The notes below the pieces were generated by a model. That model searched no databases, was not told where the DNA came from, and saw nothing but the letters and a program-made list of their open reading frames with translations. A stretch of DNA of 64,000 nucleotides from Dryomyza anilis (lineage: Eukaryota; Arthropoda; Insecta; Diptera; Dryomyzidae): contig OX638133.1 of NCBI GenBank assembly GCA_951804985.1, positions 5,476,501 through 5,540,500 on the forward strand, in the 5' to 3' direction. How positions within the stretch are numbered: the stretch's first letter is position 1; each line of letters starts with the position of its first letter. A program made the position numbers and the translations under genes. Shown one piece after another: positions 1-12,338 of the stretch.

Positions 1-580
1 TCACATCTTATCAAATACTATAAAAAAAGTGATAAAAACAATATCTGAATGCTATAAATTATTTCCTATAAGATACATTTCGAACATTAGTTGAATAGAT
101 TATTGGCTTAAGCATGTACACAAAACACAGTACTTGCTAAAGTTAATAACATATTTTACGAACGGCCAATATCTACCAACATTACTATTGCTTATTATGG
201 TTGTTTTATAAATTTAGGTCCCTCAAAAAAGGGCTATGAATTATGTAGCAGGGTGACATCGAACACAAAATTTTAGTTAACGCATAAACGCAGCCCCTAG
301 ATGTATGTCGTATGTTTTTCTTATTCATTTCAATTTTTAATGTAGGTTTTTTTCTCATTTTATAGTAGAATTGAATTTTCTTGATAAATATTTAATCATT
401 TGGAAATATCAGTCCAAAATAAGAAATTTGTTTGACAATTTGAATTTTATATGGAATTTTAAACAATTCTTAAGAATGGAAAATATAGAAAATTAATTTT
501 CCATATTTAAGAATATTAAAAAATGAAATTCTCACACAATATCACATTTTTGTTCCAAGATTTGTCCTCACAAAATCGTG
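1..580. other. Intergenic AT-rich DNA, nothing recognised
   Basis: No open frame above background, no recognisable repeat ends. Leads into the tRNA-like sequence at 583. Confidence 0.5.
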
Positions 581-582
581 GG

Positions 583-656
583 AGCCGCGGTAGCTCAGTG
601 GTTAGTGCGTTGGATTGCGAACCGAAAGGTCCCCGGTTCAATTCTAGACTGGGGCT
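583..656 (+). tRNA. tRNA-like sequence (tRNA pseudogene or SINE head)
   Basis: Contains a near-perfect internal A box (TAGCTCAGTGG at 591-601) and B box (GGTTCAATTCT at about 634-644) at tRNA-like spacing. Ends AGCCGCG and TGGGGCT can pair as an acceptor stem with one mismatch and one wobble, giving 74 bases. The anticodon stem around GGATTGCGAACC is poorly paired and the T stem is broken, so a working tRNA is unlikely. Best read as a decayed tRNA gene or the head of a tRNA-derived SINE. No clear A-rich tail follows. Confidence 0.5.
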
Positions 657-910
657 AACAACATCTTTTCATAGAAACTGTAGTGCCAAACTAATTTAAC
701 AAACAAAATATCAGAGAATCTGAGATTTAAATTTATAAACTGGCTTCACTACTTTGAAGAATTTTTATTTGGAATATTACGCATTTCGGTACGATCAGAA
801 ATCCTAAGGTGGTACAGGAGTTCTGACTCAGAACCCAAGCGACAATTCCTACCAATTTCCAGCCAGTTTTACTAATCACTTGTCGAGTAACTCATAAGCA
901 ATGTCACGTA

Positions 911-1755
911 CACAGAAAAAAAATCTTCAATATGATGAATTTATTCATAAATATTATGAATTTTTTCACCAACTACCAGATTCATCATATTGATACCACC
1001 GTTCATTAAATGACATATTAATAAATGAATACATTTATACATTCATTACATTTATGAACAAAATATTCAATACATGAATTTGAATTGTCATATTGATGAA
1101 TTTGTTCATAATATTTTTTTCAAAAAACTAATAATTCGAAAAAAATTGTTGTAAAAATTTTATTTAAAAAATAACAGTAAAAAAATTAAAAAAAAAAATT
1201 CCGAAAAAAAATGTTTTCGAAAAAAAATGTTTTTGAAAAAATAAGTTTTTCGAAAAAAAATGTGTTCGAAAAAAAAAATTTTTTCAAAAAAACATTTTTT
1301 CTAAAATATTTTTTTTATAAATGTAACTTTTTATTAATAAAAAGTTGTATTTATAATAAATTTATTATAAAACATTTTACTATGTATGTCAAGCAAGCAT
1401 TATATAAGAAATAACACACAAGAACTACTTGAGAACTAAGAAGTACGGCAAACAATGAACTAAAAAAAAAACATTTTGATAGAAATTTGTTTTAATGAAC
1501 AGAGTTCTTCAATATGAAGAACTAATATGTTGTATTTTATATTTTGGTTCATTAATATGATGAAACGTATTCTTCACATACAGTTCATCGTATTGAAGAA
1601 CACTTTTTCGACAATTACCAAGCGTTCTTCATATTTATGATAGCATTCATAATTTTGATGGCGTTAGTCATTAATATTATGAATGGCTCTTCAATACAAT
1701 GAATCATGGTTTGAAGAACGGAATTCATCAATATGATGTACTTTTTTTTTCTGTG
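911..1755 (+). mobile_element. A-family MITE, copy 1 (complete, TA duplication)
   Basis: 845 bp bounded by CACAGAAAAAAA and TTTTTTTTTCTGTG and flanked by TA on both sides (909-910, 1756-1757), the mark of Tc1/mariner-type transposition. The outer ~150 bp on each side are rich in short palindromic ATCATATTGATGAA-like words. The core is A/T homopolymer with TTCG spacers. No transposase is present. The small frame at 1,211-1,414 is just the A-rich core. Confidence 0.85.
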
Positions 1756-1757
1756 TA

Positions 1758-4700
1758 CTTTTCGACCAAGAACTAGCAAGTAAAGCATGTCGGTTTCTGG
1801 GCAGTAACTGTAACTAGTAACTGACTAGTTCTTTACTAGTTTTATTCGCAGGCAGCTATTCATCAAATCTCTACCAGTAACGTACCAATGTTTGACTAGT
1901 TTTACTGGGAGGGATATACTCTTCAAATCCCTATCAGTTACCGACAAGGTTTTGATTAGTTTTCATTTGCGAGTACTACTCTCTTCAAATTCCTACGATA
2001 AACATAGCAGTATTTAGCTGCCTAGTAAATTGTTGCTTGGAAACTTCTATAAACTTCCCACTCCCTGCCTACATATCTGATTTGTCTAGTATCAAATGAA
2101 TTTTATAAACTGTTCATTTTGTTTTTTTTTTTAGTTTATTTATCAAATATTTCTGATCGTTGGATTGATTTCTTTCGAATGAAATTTTAGGTATTTGAAT
2201 ATTATTTATTACAATATGGGTTTCTAAACTTGGAAAATGTATTAGTTTAGTACACAACGTTTTTAAGTAATATTTTTCCATAGTCTGCAATTCAAAAGTT
2301 CACACAATACCTCACAATAACATATTAATTATGAAACAATTCCGTGGTCAACACCTTTTTTATTTTTGTTGCAACCTGACTGTCAGTCAGCCAGCTAAGT
2401 GCAACCATTATCTTGGCTTGTTAGCAACGTGTTAATTGAGGGAAAATACATGCATACTACTGACCGATGCTGTTGCCGATGGCTAGAAAAAGAAAAATAT
2501 GCAATGAAAAATATCTAAAAAAGATACATTCACACACACACCCACAATGCTTGCAATTCGAGCAGCCAAACATCCCAGAGACAAAAGATCACAAGGATCA
2601 CATAACCGACTTAACAGCTGGATAGATACGGGGACCAACCAACGAACCGAACCTATCAAACGGTAACAGACGACGAAATGTGAGCAGCGAAAGGTTCGCC
2701 TCGGGAACAAAAAATCGCAGGTAACAACAAAGAGTGCAACAGGAAAAGCGATCTTTCAATCGATCGTATCTCTCATTGCATCATATGCTATGGGAGATGC
2801 TCATACATAATTTATGAAACGATTAGAAACACATTTTAAACATTAGGCGTTTAGCAAAAAACGAAAAATAAAACCACCTACTGCAGTCAATGATAACTTC
2901 TTGATATGGTTGGCGCCAGTGCAAAGAGCTCATTGAGTAATGGTCACTGCATGACGCTTGGAGGTCCGTTTTTTCGCCTAATCAATACATTATCTTTTGG
3001 TTAGGGGGAGAAAAAAAATTAGAACTAATTGGTGGTTATGCAGGATGCGAGGAATTAACTGACAGGGATGTGAATTAAGAAAAAAACGGGATGCATTAGA
3101 AAGCAGCCTATTGATAAACTATTTAAGGAGTACACTGAAAAAATATTCCGCAATTTTGTGAATTATTACATACAATGCAAGACTCTTGTTCATGTTTTTG
3201 CAGTTTTGCATATTCCAATGGAAAAACAAGACTTGCAGCAAGAACAAGACTTTGCAACTGTTTTTACAAAATTGACTGCATTTGCAAGAACAAGTTTGAC
3301 CTGTCGATGCAAGAACAAGAACGACAATGTAAGAACAATTAACATCTTTTAAGATCCAAAGAATCTTGAGTGGTGTAAATTGGGCCACACCTTTTTTAAA
3401 AAAGTAAAATTCTACTTTTAAAAGGTATTAAAGAACAACATTTTACTGCCTTCAACTTGGGTTTTTTTTTGATGCAAATTTATACTTAAAACTCAACCAA
3501 ATAAAAGCTCGACAAAAACACGGCCTTATTATAGATACATTTAGACCTACCACTGAGATATCTGTATGGTGTGCAATTCACCCCTTTCTTTGAAAGCGCT
3601 ATGTTAAAGTTGTCGGTTGGTTTCATATAAAAGTGGAAGAATTATTCAGTTCATATAATTATCCCGTAGGGTACATAAAAAACTATGCCCCTTGTCTGGT
3701 TGATGTTAAAGCAATAGTTCTTTCACGAAATGTAAAAAATATAAAAACGGTGGTACAGCCTCTGAACTGGCCCTACTTACGAACAGTACCCCCACTAAAT
3801 TTATTCTCTGCCCGAGATTAAATTTGTTTAAGAAAAGTGCATGTTTGAGGAAAAGGCACAGGAATATGGTAGGAAATACAAAATTGCAAAGAATGCATAT
3901 TTAAATTATGAAAATAAGCAGAATCCATATTGCAGCTTTTACGCAGGAAACTGGTATGTTCAAGCCTGCCCCAAGCAGGCAAAAGTATTTTTGTGTATGT
4001 TTTTTTCTTTATTGAAAAACGCATTTTTATAGCTGACAAATGGAAGTGAGAGGTAGTCTGATTGTAGCAGGCAAAAACAGAAAAAGAAGGGAAAGGTAGT
4101 GTATATTAATATTTTTCAAAAATATTGAAAGGCGCTGCCTCAGTGTTGATTTTAGAATGTATATCGACTTGTTTTGTTACGCTGTCCTTTCGATTTTCTT
4201 CCCAGTATTTCACCAAGCAGTTCGAGCCCGTATTTGGGGCTTTCTTCGTCAAAACCACAAGAAATACACGTCTTTTTGCACCGATAATTTCAATCAATAA
4301 ACAAAATTCGTGTTTGTTTTTGTACAACAAAACGCAGACTGCTATGTTACATTCAAATGCTCATTTCAATATAAATTTAGCTAAAATCACATTAAATTGA
4401 ATACTTTTAATATTTTTTATACGTACATCTTAAAGTATGCTGCTGTCGTAACATTTTCTACATATATATGGTGTTATGACCCTTCTCAGAATGGACTGTG
4501 TTACGTTACATTTTTTGAAAGTATATTTTTAGTTGTCTTCTTATATTGTTGAAAAAGTTTGCTTTTTTGGTAGACTATTTTCAACGTGTCGTGCATTATT
4601 TGTAAACTTTAGAATAAAAGTAAAAAATTAAATTTAAATTACTCTGAAAAACCTTTTTTTCTTCGATAGAGGCAAAACTGCTCGGACTGTTATGTTACAA

Positions 4701-4880
4701 AAAAGACTTGTTAAGTTAGCTGTGCAATAAGTGGTTCGGATAAAAAAATTGCCAATAGAGAACATTAAGATCGAAGAAATGGACATGCAATACGAAGCAA
4801 TCAACATTACTCTAATTAGTCAATGAACTAATGGTTTCGTTTTTTGCATTTTGGTTCATTTGGTCCCCTGCCAATACCCT
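1758..4880. other. Intergenic DNA with a partly complex segment
   Basis: 1,758-2,040 holds imperfect repeats of ACTAGTTTTACT-like words. 2,340-2,760 has a more balanced base composition than its surroundings and ends near a GTAACA donor-like site at about 2,719, but no coding frame could be supported. 3,130-3,350 repeats GCAAGAACAAGACT-like words in both orientations. 3,350-4,880 shows short frames on both strands without recognisable similarity. Confidence 0.4.
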
Positions 4881-4882
4881 AG

Positions 4883-5856
4883 ACAGAAAAAAATGTACAT
4901 CATATTAATGAATTCCATTTTTCAAACCATGATTCATTGTATTGAAGAGACATTCATAATATTAATGACTAACGATATTAATGTTATGAATGTGATCGTA
5001 AATATGATAAACGCTTGGTAACTGTCGAAAATGTGTTCTTCAATATGATGAACTGTATGTGAAGAATACGTTTCATCATATTAATGAATAAGAACATAAA
5101 TACAACAAATTCTACTTCATATTGAAATTTCAATCAAAACTTTTATTTTTCGTTCATTTTTTTGCCGTACTTCTCAGTTCTCAAGTAGTTCTTGTATGTT
5201 ATTTCTTTTATAATGCTTGTTCGGCATGCATAAATTAGTAAAATGTTTTATAATATATTTATTTATAATTACAACTCTTTATTTATAAAAAATATACTTA
5301 AAAAAAATTGTTTGAACAATTTTTTTTTTCGATTTTTTTTTTCTTTTGTAACAACTTCAAAAAAATTTTGTGTTAGAAATTTTAGATAAAAAAAAATTTT
5401 TCCATCATTTTTTTTTTAATTTTTTAAAATACATTTTTTTTTAATTATTTTCTTATACATTTTTTTTTATTTGAAAATTCGTATATTTATAAATATTATA
5501 AACACATTTTTTTTCTAAAAAAAAAATTATTTTTGAAAAATTCGTAAAAAAATGTCCATCAATTAATTTATTTTGAAAAAAAAATATTAGTTCAACAATA
5601 TTCATCATATTGAATATTAATTCATAAATATTATGAACAAATTCATCAATATGACGATTCATATTCATAATATTGAATATTTCGTTCTTCATTATGATGT
5701 TCGATAGTACGAATACTTTCATATATATATAATGAATGTATTCATCAGTATGACATTTAATGAATCGTGGTATCAATATGATGAATTTGGTGTTGATGAA
5801 AAATTTATAATATTTATGAATAAATTCATCATATTGACGAATTTTTATTTATGTGT
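4883..5856 (-). mobile_element. A-family MITE, copy 2
   Basis: Same family as 911-1,755 in the opposite orientation: ACAGAAAAAAATGTACATC at the left, a near TTATGTGTG end at the right, with the shared TTCAAACCATGATTCATTG and CTTCTCAGTTCTCAAGTAGT inner blocks. The ends are eroded and no TA duplication is clear. Confidence 0.8.
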
Positions 5857-7330
5857 GCATTATTAGACATTTTGCCTTAACACTAATGCCTGCCATTTCC
5901 GTGCCAATGCATTTTCCTGCCGAATTTTTCCTCGGATGTTGACATAAAAAAAACACTTTTTTTTGGAATTTTAATAAAATTTTTAATATATTTTACAATT
6001 TACAGAATCAGAAAGTAGGTTTTATATATTTGGATTTAGATTTTTGCTTGAAGTTAGGTCATAATATATATAGATAGAGTTATGTATATGTATGTAAATA
6101 CGTTATATATTTAACAAGTAAATGGTTTGTTTAAAATTTCTTAAACAATATAAGAAAAAGTTGTTTGTTTTTTTTTTTAATTTAAATTTCTTTAAGTGTT
6201 TTTTAATACAAGTTTGCAATTTATTATAGTAGCTCTTTGAAATATTTTCATTTTTTTTATGTATCAATTTGTTTGTAGTTAATTTCAGCTTTAAATTTAG
6301 GTTAAATATATTGTATTGTATAATATTTTTAAGGTAGATATGATTTACTAAATAGCAGCGAAACATTTCATAAATATTTTCTAATTTTACTGAAGACGTT
6401 TTGAAGTGTTATTGGTTTATATTTTATATAGTTTTTATATAAGCAACGATTTTTCACGTTTTAAACTGTTAAATGTTAAGTTTTGTGTGTGTGTTTTTTT
6501 TCTTCTATTTGTTATTGGAAAACTCAAATTTATGCTATTATTTTTCTTTAAAGCTTTTGCAAATTTCTTGTGTTGTTTGTTTTAAATTTTTCGAATTTTG
6601 AAGTTTTATTTTTATTTATTTTTTATTTTTGGAAAAGATTAATTAGTAACAATTGTTGTTTAAACATATTTTTTAAGTTAAAATTTTCAGCATGCAGTGC
6701 TAACTATGAGTTGTTAATAGTTTTTGTCTAAATTACTGAAGGATTAAAATATTTTTATTTTATTTTTTTTGTATTTGGTGTTTTAGATTTCATTTTAAAT
6801 TTTAATTATAGTTAATTTTATGCTTATTTTGCTATAAGCTAGAAGTTCTTTTTTTATTAATTTAAAATATTATAGTTTTATTTAACGCCAACTATTACTG
6901 TCTGGCTTAGGTACTTAAGTATGAAAGTATTGTAAGTGTTAGTTTATTTTAGTTTTATTTTTTTTATTTTTGGTGAAGCAGTGTTTGGAAATAATTGAAA
7001 ATTAAATAATATTAAAAATAAAAAAATTAAAAAATAAATAATATTTATGACACAATTATAAATATTACATTCAAACGACAAATAAAAGCGGTAACATAAA
7101 TATTAGTAATTTCAAATCAAAATTTAAATTTTTAGTAAATCTTTAGAATTTAAAGAAAAATATATATAAAAAAGATTTAATTGTTGGCAAATTTTAATTT
7201 TGAGTGAAGACTTGAATTTTTAGTAAAATTAAATTTGAAGTTTAAAAATCTTTTGTTGATCAAAGATTTCTGGACCAAAAAATAAAATATATCGCCACCA
7301 GTAAAACTTGTCAAAAACTGGTAGGTCACT
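5857..7330. other. AT-rich intergenic DNA
   Basis: T-rich, low in repeats that match elsewhere in the window. No supported gene. Could belong to a very long Camta 3' UTR or to flank; the sequence does not decide. Confidence 0.35.
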
Positions 7331-7669
7331 GGTAGGAAAATGTCCGAAGTTTTTTTTTTTTGAAAGTGCGTGACATCGCTTGCGAATTACTCGACAAGTG
7401 ACTAGTAAAACTGGCTGGATACTAATAGGAATTGAAGGGTTTGGTGCAAAAAAGTGTCAAGTCCAAATTTTTGATAACATATTTTATTTTAGATTTATAT
7501 ATTTCGCGTTGTTTGGTACCAAAATCATACATATCCGAAGTATATGCACTGAGATACCACGTTTGAAAAGGTAAATTACGCAATATCCGAGTTAAAACCT
7601 AATGGAATTTTTATACCTTTTACAAAATTATACTATCAATGTTGAATTTCATAAATTTATCAGCGAATA

Positions 7670-8300
7670 TTTAAATTTTGAATGAACATTGAATTTTTAA
7701 TGAACATTTTAATTTTTAATGAATATTTGAAGTTTAGATAAACATTTGAACATTTAGTAATCGTTTTTAGTTTTGTTTAGTTAAAAAACTTTTAGAGAAT
7801 ATTTGAATTTTTTAGAGAATATTTGAATTTTTAGTAATAATTTGCAAATTTAACAAAACATTTAAATTTTTACTGAACTTTTGATTTTTTGTGATAATTT
7901 TAATTTTTAGAGAACTTTTTTTTATTATTAGAGAACTTCTGAATTTTTAGTGAACTATAGAATTTGTAGTTAACATATTAATTTTTAGAGTATTTAAATT
8001 TTAGTAATATTTTAATGTTTAGTGAATATTTGAATTTTTAGTGATCATTTGAATATTAAGTAAATTTTCGAATATTTATTGATACTTTCAATTTAGTGAA
8101 CATTTAAATTTTTTGTGAACATTTGAATTTTAAGTGAACATTTGAGTTCTTAGTAAATAAATTGAATTTATAATGAACTTTTGAGTTTTTTACATTAATT
8201 TTATTTATTATGAAAATTTTATTTTTTAGTGAACCATTTAATGTTATAGAAATTTTGAATATTTACTGAATATTTGTATTTTTGAATTTTTTGTAATGAA
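7670..8300. repeat. Degenerate ~21-bp tandem array
   Basis: About 30 imperfect units of the type TTTGAATTTTTAGTGAACAT follow one another, with drift in length and sequence. Not coding. No other block of this unit was seen in the window. Confidence 0.75.
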
Positions 8301-8796
8301 TATTTCAAATAAAATATTGTAACAAATTTTAAATTGAAACTAAAATTATTTGTCTTTTGTTTTTTTTTTATAGGAAGAAGGAATTCTTAGCTATTTTTGA
8401 AATTCACTTTAAAAAATAAATTAATTTATAAAACATTATTCTTTTCTTAATTGTGTCATATAATTTATTATAGAATTACTTTTTTTTAATAATGAGTCAT
8501 ATTCTGAATCAGTTGCCCCGGATCGAAAAATAAATATGTATGAAAAATAATTTTATTTTACTACAATTTTTTTATTTCGAGAAAAAAAACAAGAAAATTT
8601 ATTCTATTAGAATATAAAACATAATGACCTGAGATCATGTTGATCTTGTAACAGTTGGTATTAGGACCGGGATTCAATTCAATTCCCGCTCTATACTAAT
8701 TTCTTCTAGGGACTGATGGAATAATAATAGTTTGGCGCTACAGCTCTGAAGAACTTAGACCGAGCACTCTCGCATCATTTGAGCTATGCGTGCATA

Positions 8797-10170
8797 GAAA
8801 AGAAAATGTACATCATATTGATGAATTTCGTTCTTCAAACCATGATTGATTCACTGTATTAATATTAATGACTAACGCCATCAATGTTATGAATGCTATC
8901 ATAAATATGGAAAACGCTTGGTAACTGTCGAAAAAGTGTTCTTCAATATGTTCTTCAATTTTTTCTGTTATTTTAGCTTATACGTCAATTATTATAACGT
9001 ATATAAAATATCTTTAGATTTGGACTATCTACTGAATTATAAATACGGATTTTGTGAGGCTATATCTAGATCAAAACGCAAATATTTTTGATTTTTATGC
9101 TATAACTTTTTATTAGCGCAAGATAAAATAGTAATGTAGATGCATTAATTGTTTGTTTTTAAAGCACCAATCTATTGGCATAATTAATTAAAAATATTCT
9201 GTTAAACATTAATTTGCCATTTGTTATTTGCAGGAAAAAATGTTTAGCAAAATATTTTTAAATAATGATGCAGTTCGATAGGTGCTTTAAAAACAAACAA
9301 TTAATACCTTTACACCACTATTTTATCTTTCACCAATAAAAAATAAATCAAAAAAACTAAGAAATTGGAAAAATTAAAATCTTGTCATGCCAAAAGGGCG
9401 AATCTTTTCGTTTTTTCGCCATTACTTTTTATTGGAATAAGATAAAATAGTGCTGTAAAGGCATTTATTGTTTGTATTTAAAGCACCTATCGAACTGCAT
9501 CATTATTTAAAAATATTTTCCAAACATTTTTTCCTGCAAATAACAAATGGCAAATTAATGTTTGGCAACCTATTTTTAATTAATGATGCAAATCGATAGG
9601 TGCTTTGAATACAAACAGTAAATGCCTTTACAGCACTATTTTATCTTTACACCACTCTCTTATCTTATTCCAATAAAAAGTTATGGCGAAAAAACGAAAA
9701 GATTCGCCCTTTTGTCATGACAAGATTTTCAATTTTTCAAATTCGCCCTTTTGGTTTTGTCTTTTGTGGCTAGAAATATCCAACAAAATGACACGCGATT
9801 TTGGCACAGCATACTTGAGGATAAACTCCATTCAAAAATTTAAAAAATCGCAAATGTCAAAAATTGCACATTCGTCCCTTGGGCATGATAGTGACGATAT
9901 GTTCTTCATATTGAAGAACGCTGTTCATTAAACCAAATTTCTATAAAAAATATATTTTTTTTTCGTTCATTTCGTAAATTAGTAATATGTTTTATAATAT
10001 ATTTATTTATAATTACAACTTTTTATTAATAAAAAGTTATATTTGTAAAAAATATGTTAAAGAAAAAAATTCGATTTTTTTTTCGGAATAATTTTTTTTT
10101 TCCGAAATTTTATTTTTCGGATAATTTTTTAATTTTTTTTTTTTAATTTTTTTTACTGTTACTGTTTACT
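8797..10170 (-). mobile_element. A-family MITE, copy 3, split by a fold-back element
   Basis: 8,797-8,955 matches the left end of copies at 4,883 and 57,709 (GTACATCATATTGATGAATT, then GTGTTCTTCAATATG). 9,900-10,170 continues with GTTCTTCATATTGAAGAACG and the TTTATAATATATTTATTTAT block. The fold-back element lies between. Some of the MITE is missing at the junction. Confidence 0.65.
8985..9900. mobile_element. Fold-back element, copy 1
   Basis: Two palindromic units: one centred near 9,225 and a better one whose arms 9,386-9,550 and 9,553-9,722 are reverse complements almost throughout (shared words: AAGATAAAATAGTG, TTTAAAGCACCTATCGA, AAAGGGCGAATCTTTTCG). The right end carries CCCTTGGGCATGATAGTGAC. 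Matches the copy at 28,277-29,140 in inverted order. The frame at 9,683-9,931 is inside the repeat and is not supported as a gene. Confidence 0.75.
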
Positions 10171-10449
10171 GTTTAAATAAAATAGTAAAATGAAAAACTG
10201 CTCATTTATTATAAAAGATAACTAAAAAGGTTTTATAAACTAAAACGAGATTACAAGGAAATTATTTTTCTCAGAATGATGTATGTTTATTACTCAAATT
10301 GAACTGATGTATCATACCATATAAAATTCTATCGAAATCTCCAAATGTTGTAAATACCAATTAATTTTGAGTTTTAAAATATGTGAAATGAACATTTCTA
10401 AAAGAAAATTATGCAAATAAAATACATAGTGTTGATTTAAATACGTAAT

Positions 10450-12310
10450 AAATAAAATATTGTATTTAAAAGGAGCTTAGCATTTTTCAAGTGTTAACTG
10501 TTTTACACTATTTCCATTGTTTTTAAGTTTTGCATTACAATTAAAAGAAATTCACAGCCTTTTGCTAACGTTTACTTGCAATGAATTTCAATTTCAAATG
10601 TTACAAATCAATTCTTGTTATAACTGTTGATCTTTAGGTACTTCAAGTCAATTAGATTTGAAGTGAACAGCAGTATGTTGTGACTAACAGAAGACTGAGT
10701 GACTAACTGTCTGACTGAGTGACTGAGTTTCTGTGTGTTAAGTAAGTGAGTGAGGTATATATGCCAAAGTACTGGAATTCTTTATTTGTTACAATTATAT
10801 TGTAGCATTTACCATAATTATAATTAAGACTACATATAGTTTTATTTTGTTTTGTTTTTTTATTGGTTTTTGTTTTGTTTTATTTTGTTTTATATTTTTG
10901 TAACTTTAACATTTCTTCGGCTTGTTCTATGAAAGCTAACAATGTGGACGGAAGAAAACAACTTTGAAAATGCATTTATTGTATTTTGTTATAATTATGT
11001 TTATAAAGTTTCACTTACAAACTAATTTATTTGCCGTCGTCTGCTCTATGTGACAGGCATAATAAAAGGTGTGTTCACAATTTTACTAATTTTTTTATTA
11101 TTTCTGTGTGTGTGTGTTTTTATTAATACAATATAATGCATTGCAGTTGAGCCAAATGTGAGTTTATTTAAATATTTTGTTTTCCATTTAATTGTTTTAA
11201 AAATTTATTTTACTTTATATTTTTACTTTACTAATGCAAATTTTTGTTTAAGATATTTTCCACAATGTGTTGTCATTCATGTTTAATTCATTTTCGTTTT
11301 TAGTACGTTTAGTATTTAGTTTTAATACGCGCATAGTAATAAATATTTAAAATTTACTAGTTTTCTAATTAGCAGTAAGTAGAATTGTGGTGCAGTGGCT
11401 GCACAACATTTTCATATTAGATTTTACAATTAGCAAAGAATCACATTTGAAAATAAATGTTTTAAACTGGGTTTTAAATACTTTATGTTGTATGTGTTGT
11501 GTTTTTTAAAAACTATTTAGTAACTAGGTATTTTTTAGCAATTTCATTTTAATTCAATAATAATAATATTAACAAGTTGCAAACTTTATAAAAATTGTTT
11601 TCGAAACAAAATTTTAAAAGCTGCGCTCTGTTTGTTTTCTAGTACTAGAAAAGTGTCTCAATTAAGCTAGTTGATTATTAAAAAAAAGTGTTATAAACAA
11701 ATATATCTATTTATACATTAGAGTAGATGCTAGTTTAGAGTTTAAAGGCTTCATTTATAAGTTCTTTCAATGTTTCATTTTAAGTTCAGTGTGTTGTAAA
11801 TTATAAATATTTGCAATATTTATTTTTTCTTTTACTGTGTATTTCTTCATATAAAATACACTTCATTTAATATAAGTTTTAATTCTTTTAAAATCTAAAT
11901 ATAATTTAAGTAATAAATAAATAAATTTCACTCTATTTCTGTACATAAGAGAAAGGTTTTTTTTCTTTTTTGTTTCTTACATTATTTGTTTTTGTTTCGT
12001 ACGTTTTATAATGTATTTTTTTTTTAGCTTAATCTAAAAATAGTGAAAGTATAGAAGTAGAACAACAATTTCGTTAAGTTTTGCATAGAGTTGCAGGTGC
12101 GCTAAAAGACCCAACATTTAAAAACTTAAACTGTTGGGTGGTGCAATAGAGCAAGATTCGCACAAAATCTGTGACTGACAAAGTGTTTAAAAATACATAA
12201 TAATCATAATAAAATGGTTTAAATATGATTTTTTCATCATCTTCTTCATCATCAATAAAGCTATATTTAAGTAAATAGTATGCTATTTAAAACTCCGAGG
12301 ATTGTGGTTG
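10450..12310 (-). other. Probable 3' UTR and downstream flank of Camta
   Basis: Directly follows the TAG stop on the minus strand. It is A/T-rich, lacks the repeat families seen elsewhere and has no open frame of interest, which suits a long fly 3' UTR. A first possible AATAAA lies about 490 bases past the stop and several more occur further down. The true transcript end cannot be placed from sequence. Confidence 0.45.
11819..11824 (-). terminator. Candidate polyadenylation signal AATAAA
   Basis: First AATAAA seen on the minus strand below the Camta stop codon. In DNA this AT-rich such hexamers are common by chance, so this is only a candidate. Confidence 0.25.
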
Positions 12311-12338
12311 CTACTGCTGCTCCATTTGTTCCGTTTCA
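12311..12338 (-). CDS. Camta: Camta terminal coding exon
   Basis: Completes a Ser codon and encodes ETEQMEQQ followed by TAG at 12,311-12,313. The acceptor is TTAACAG after a pyrimidine-rich tract. It is short but the phase is right, and a 3.2-kb intron precedes it. Another terminal exon between 12,339 and 15,582 cannot be ruled out. Confidence 0.72.

Noticed and set aside
1211..1414. Lys/Phe-rich 67-codon frame
   Set aside because: It lies in the homopolymer core of an A-family MITE.
8630..8765. A second tRNA-like region with CGGGATTCAATTC as a B box
   Set aside because: The match is a short stem (CGGGA...TCCCG) without a convincing A box or acceptor stem on either strand.
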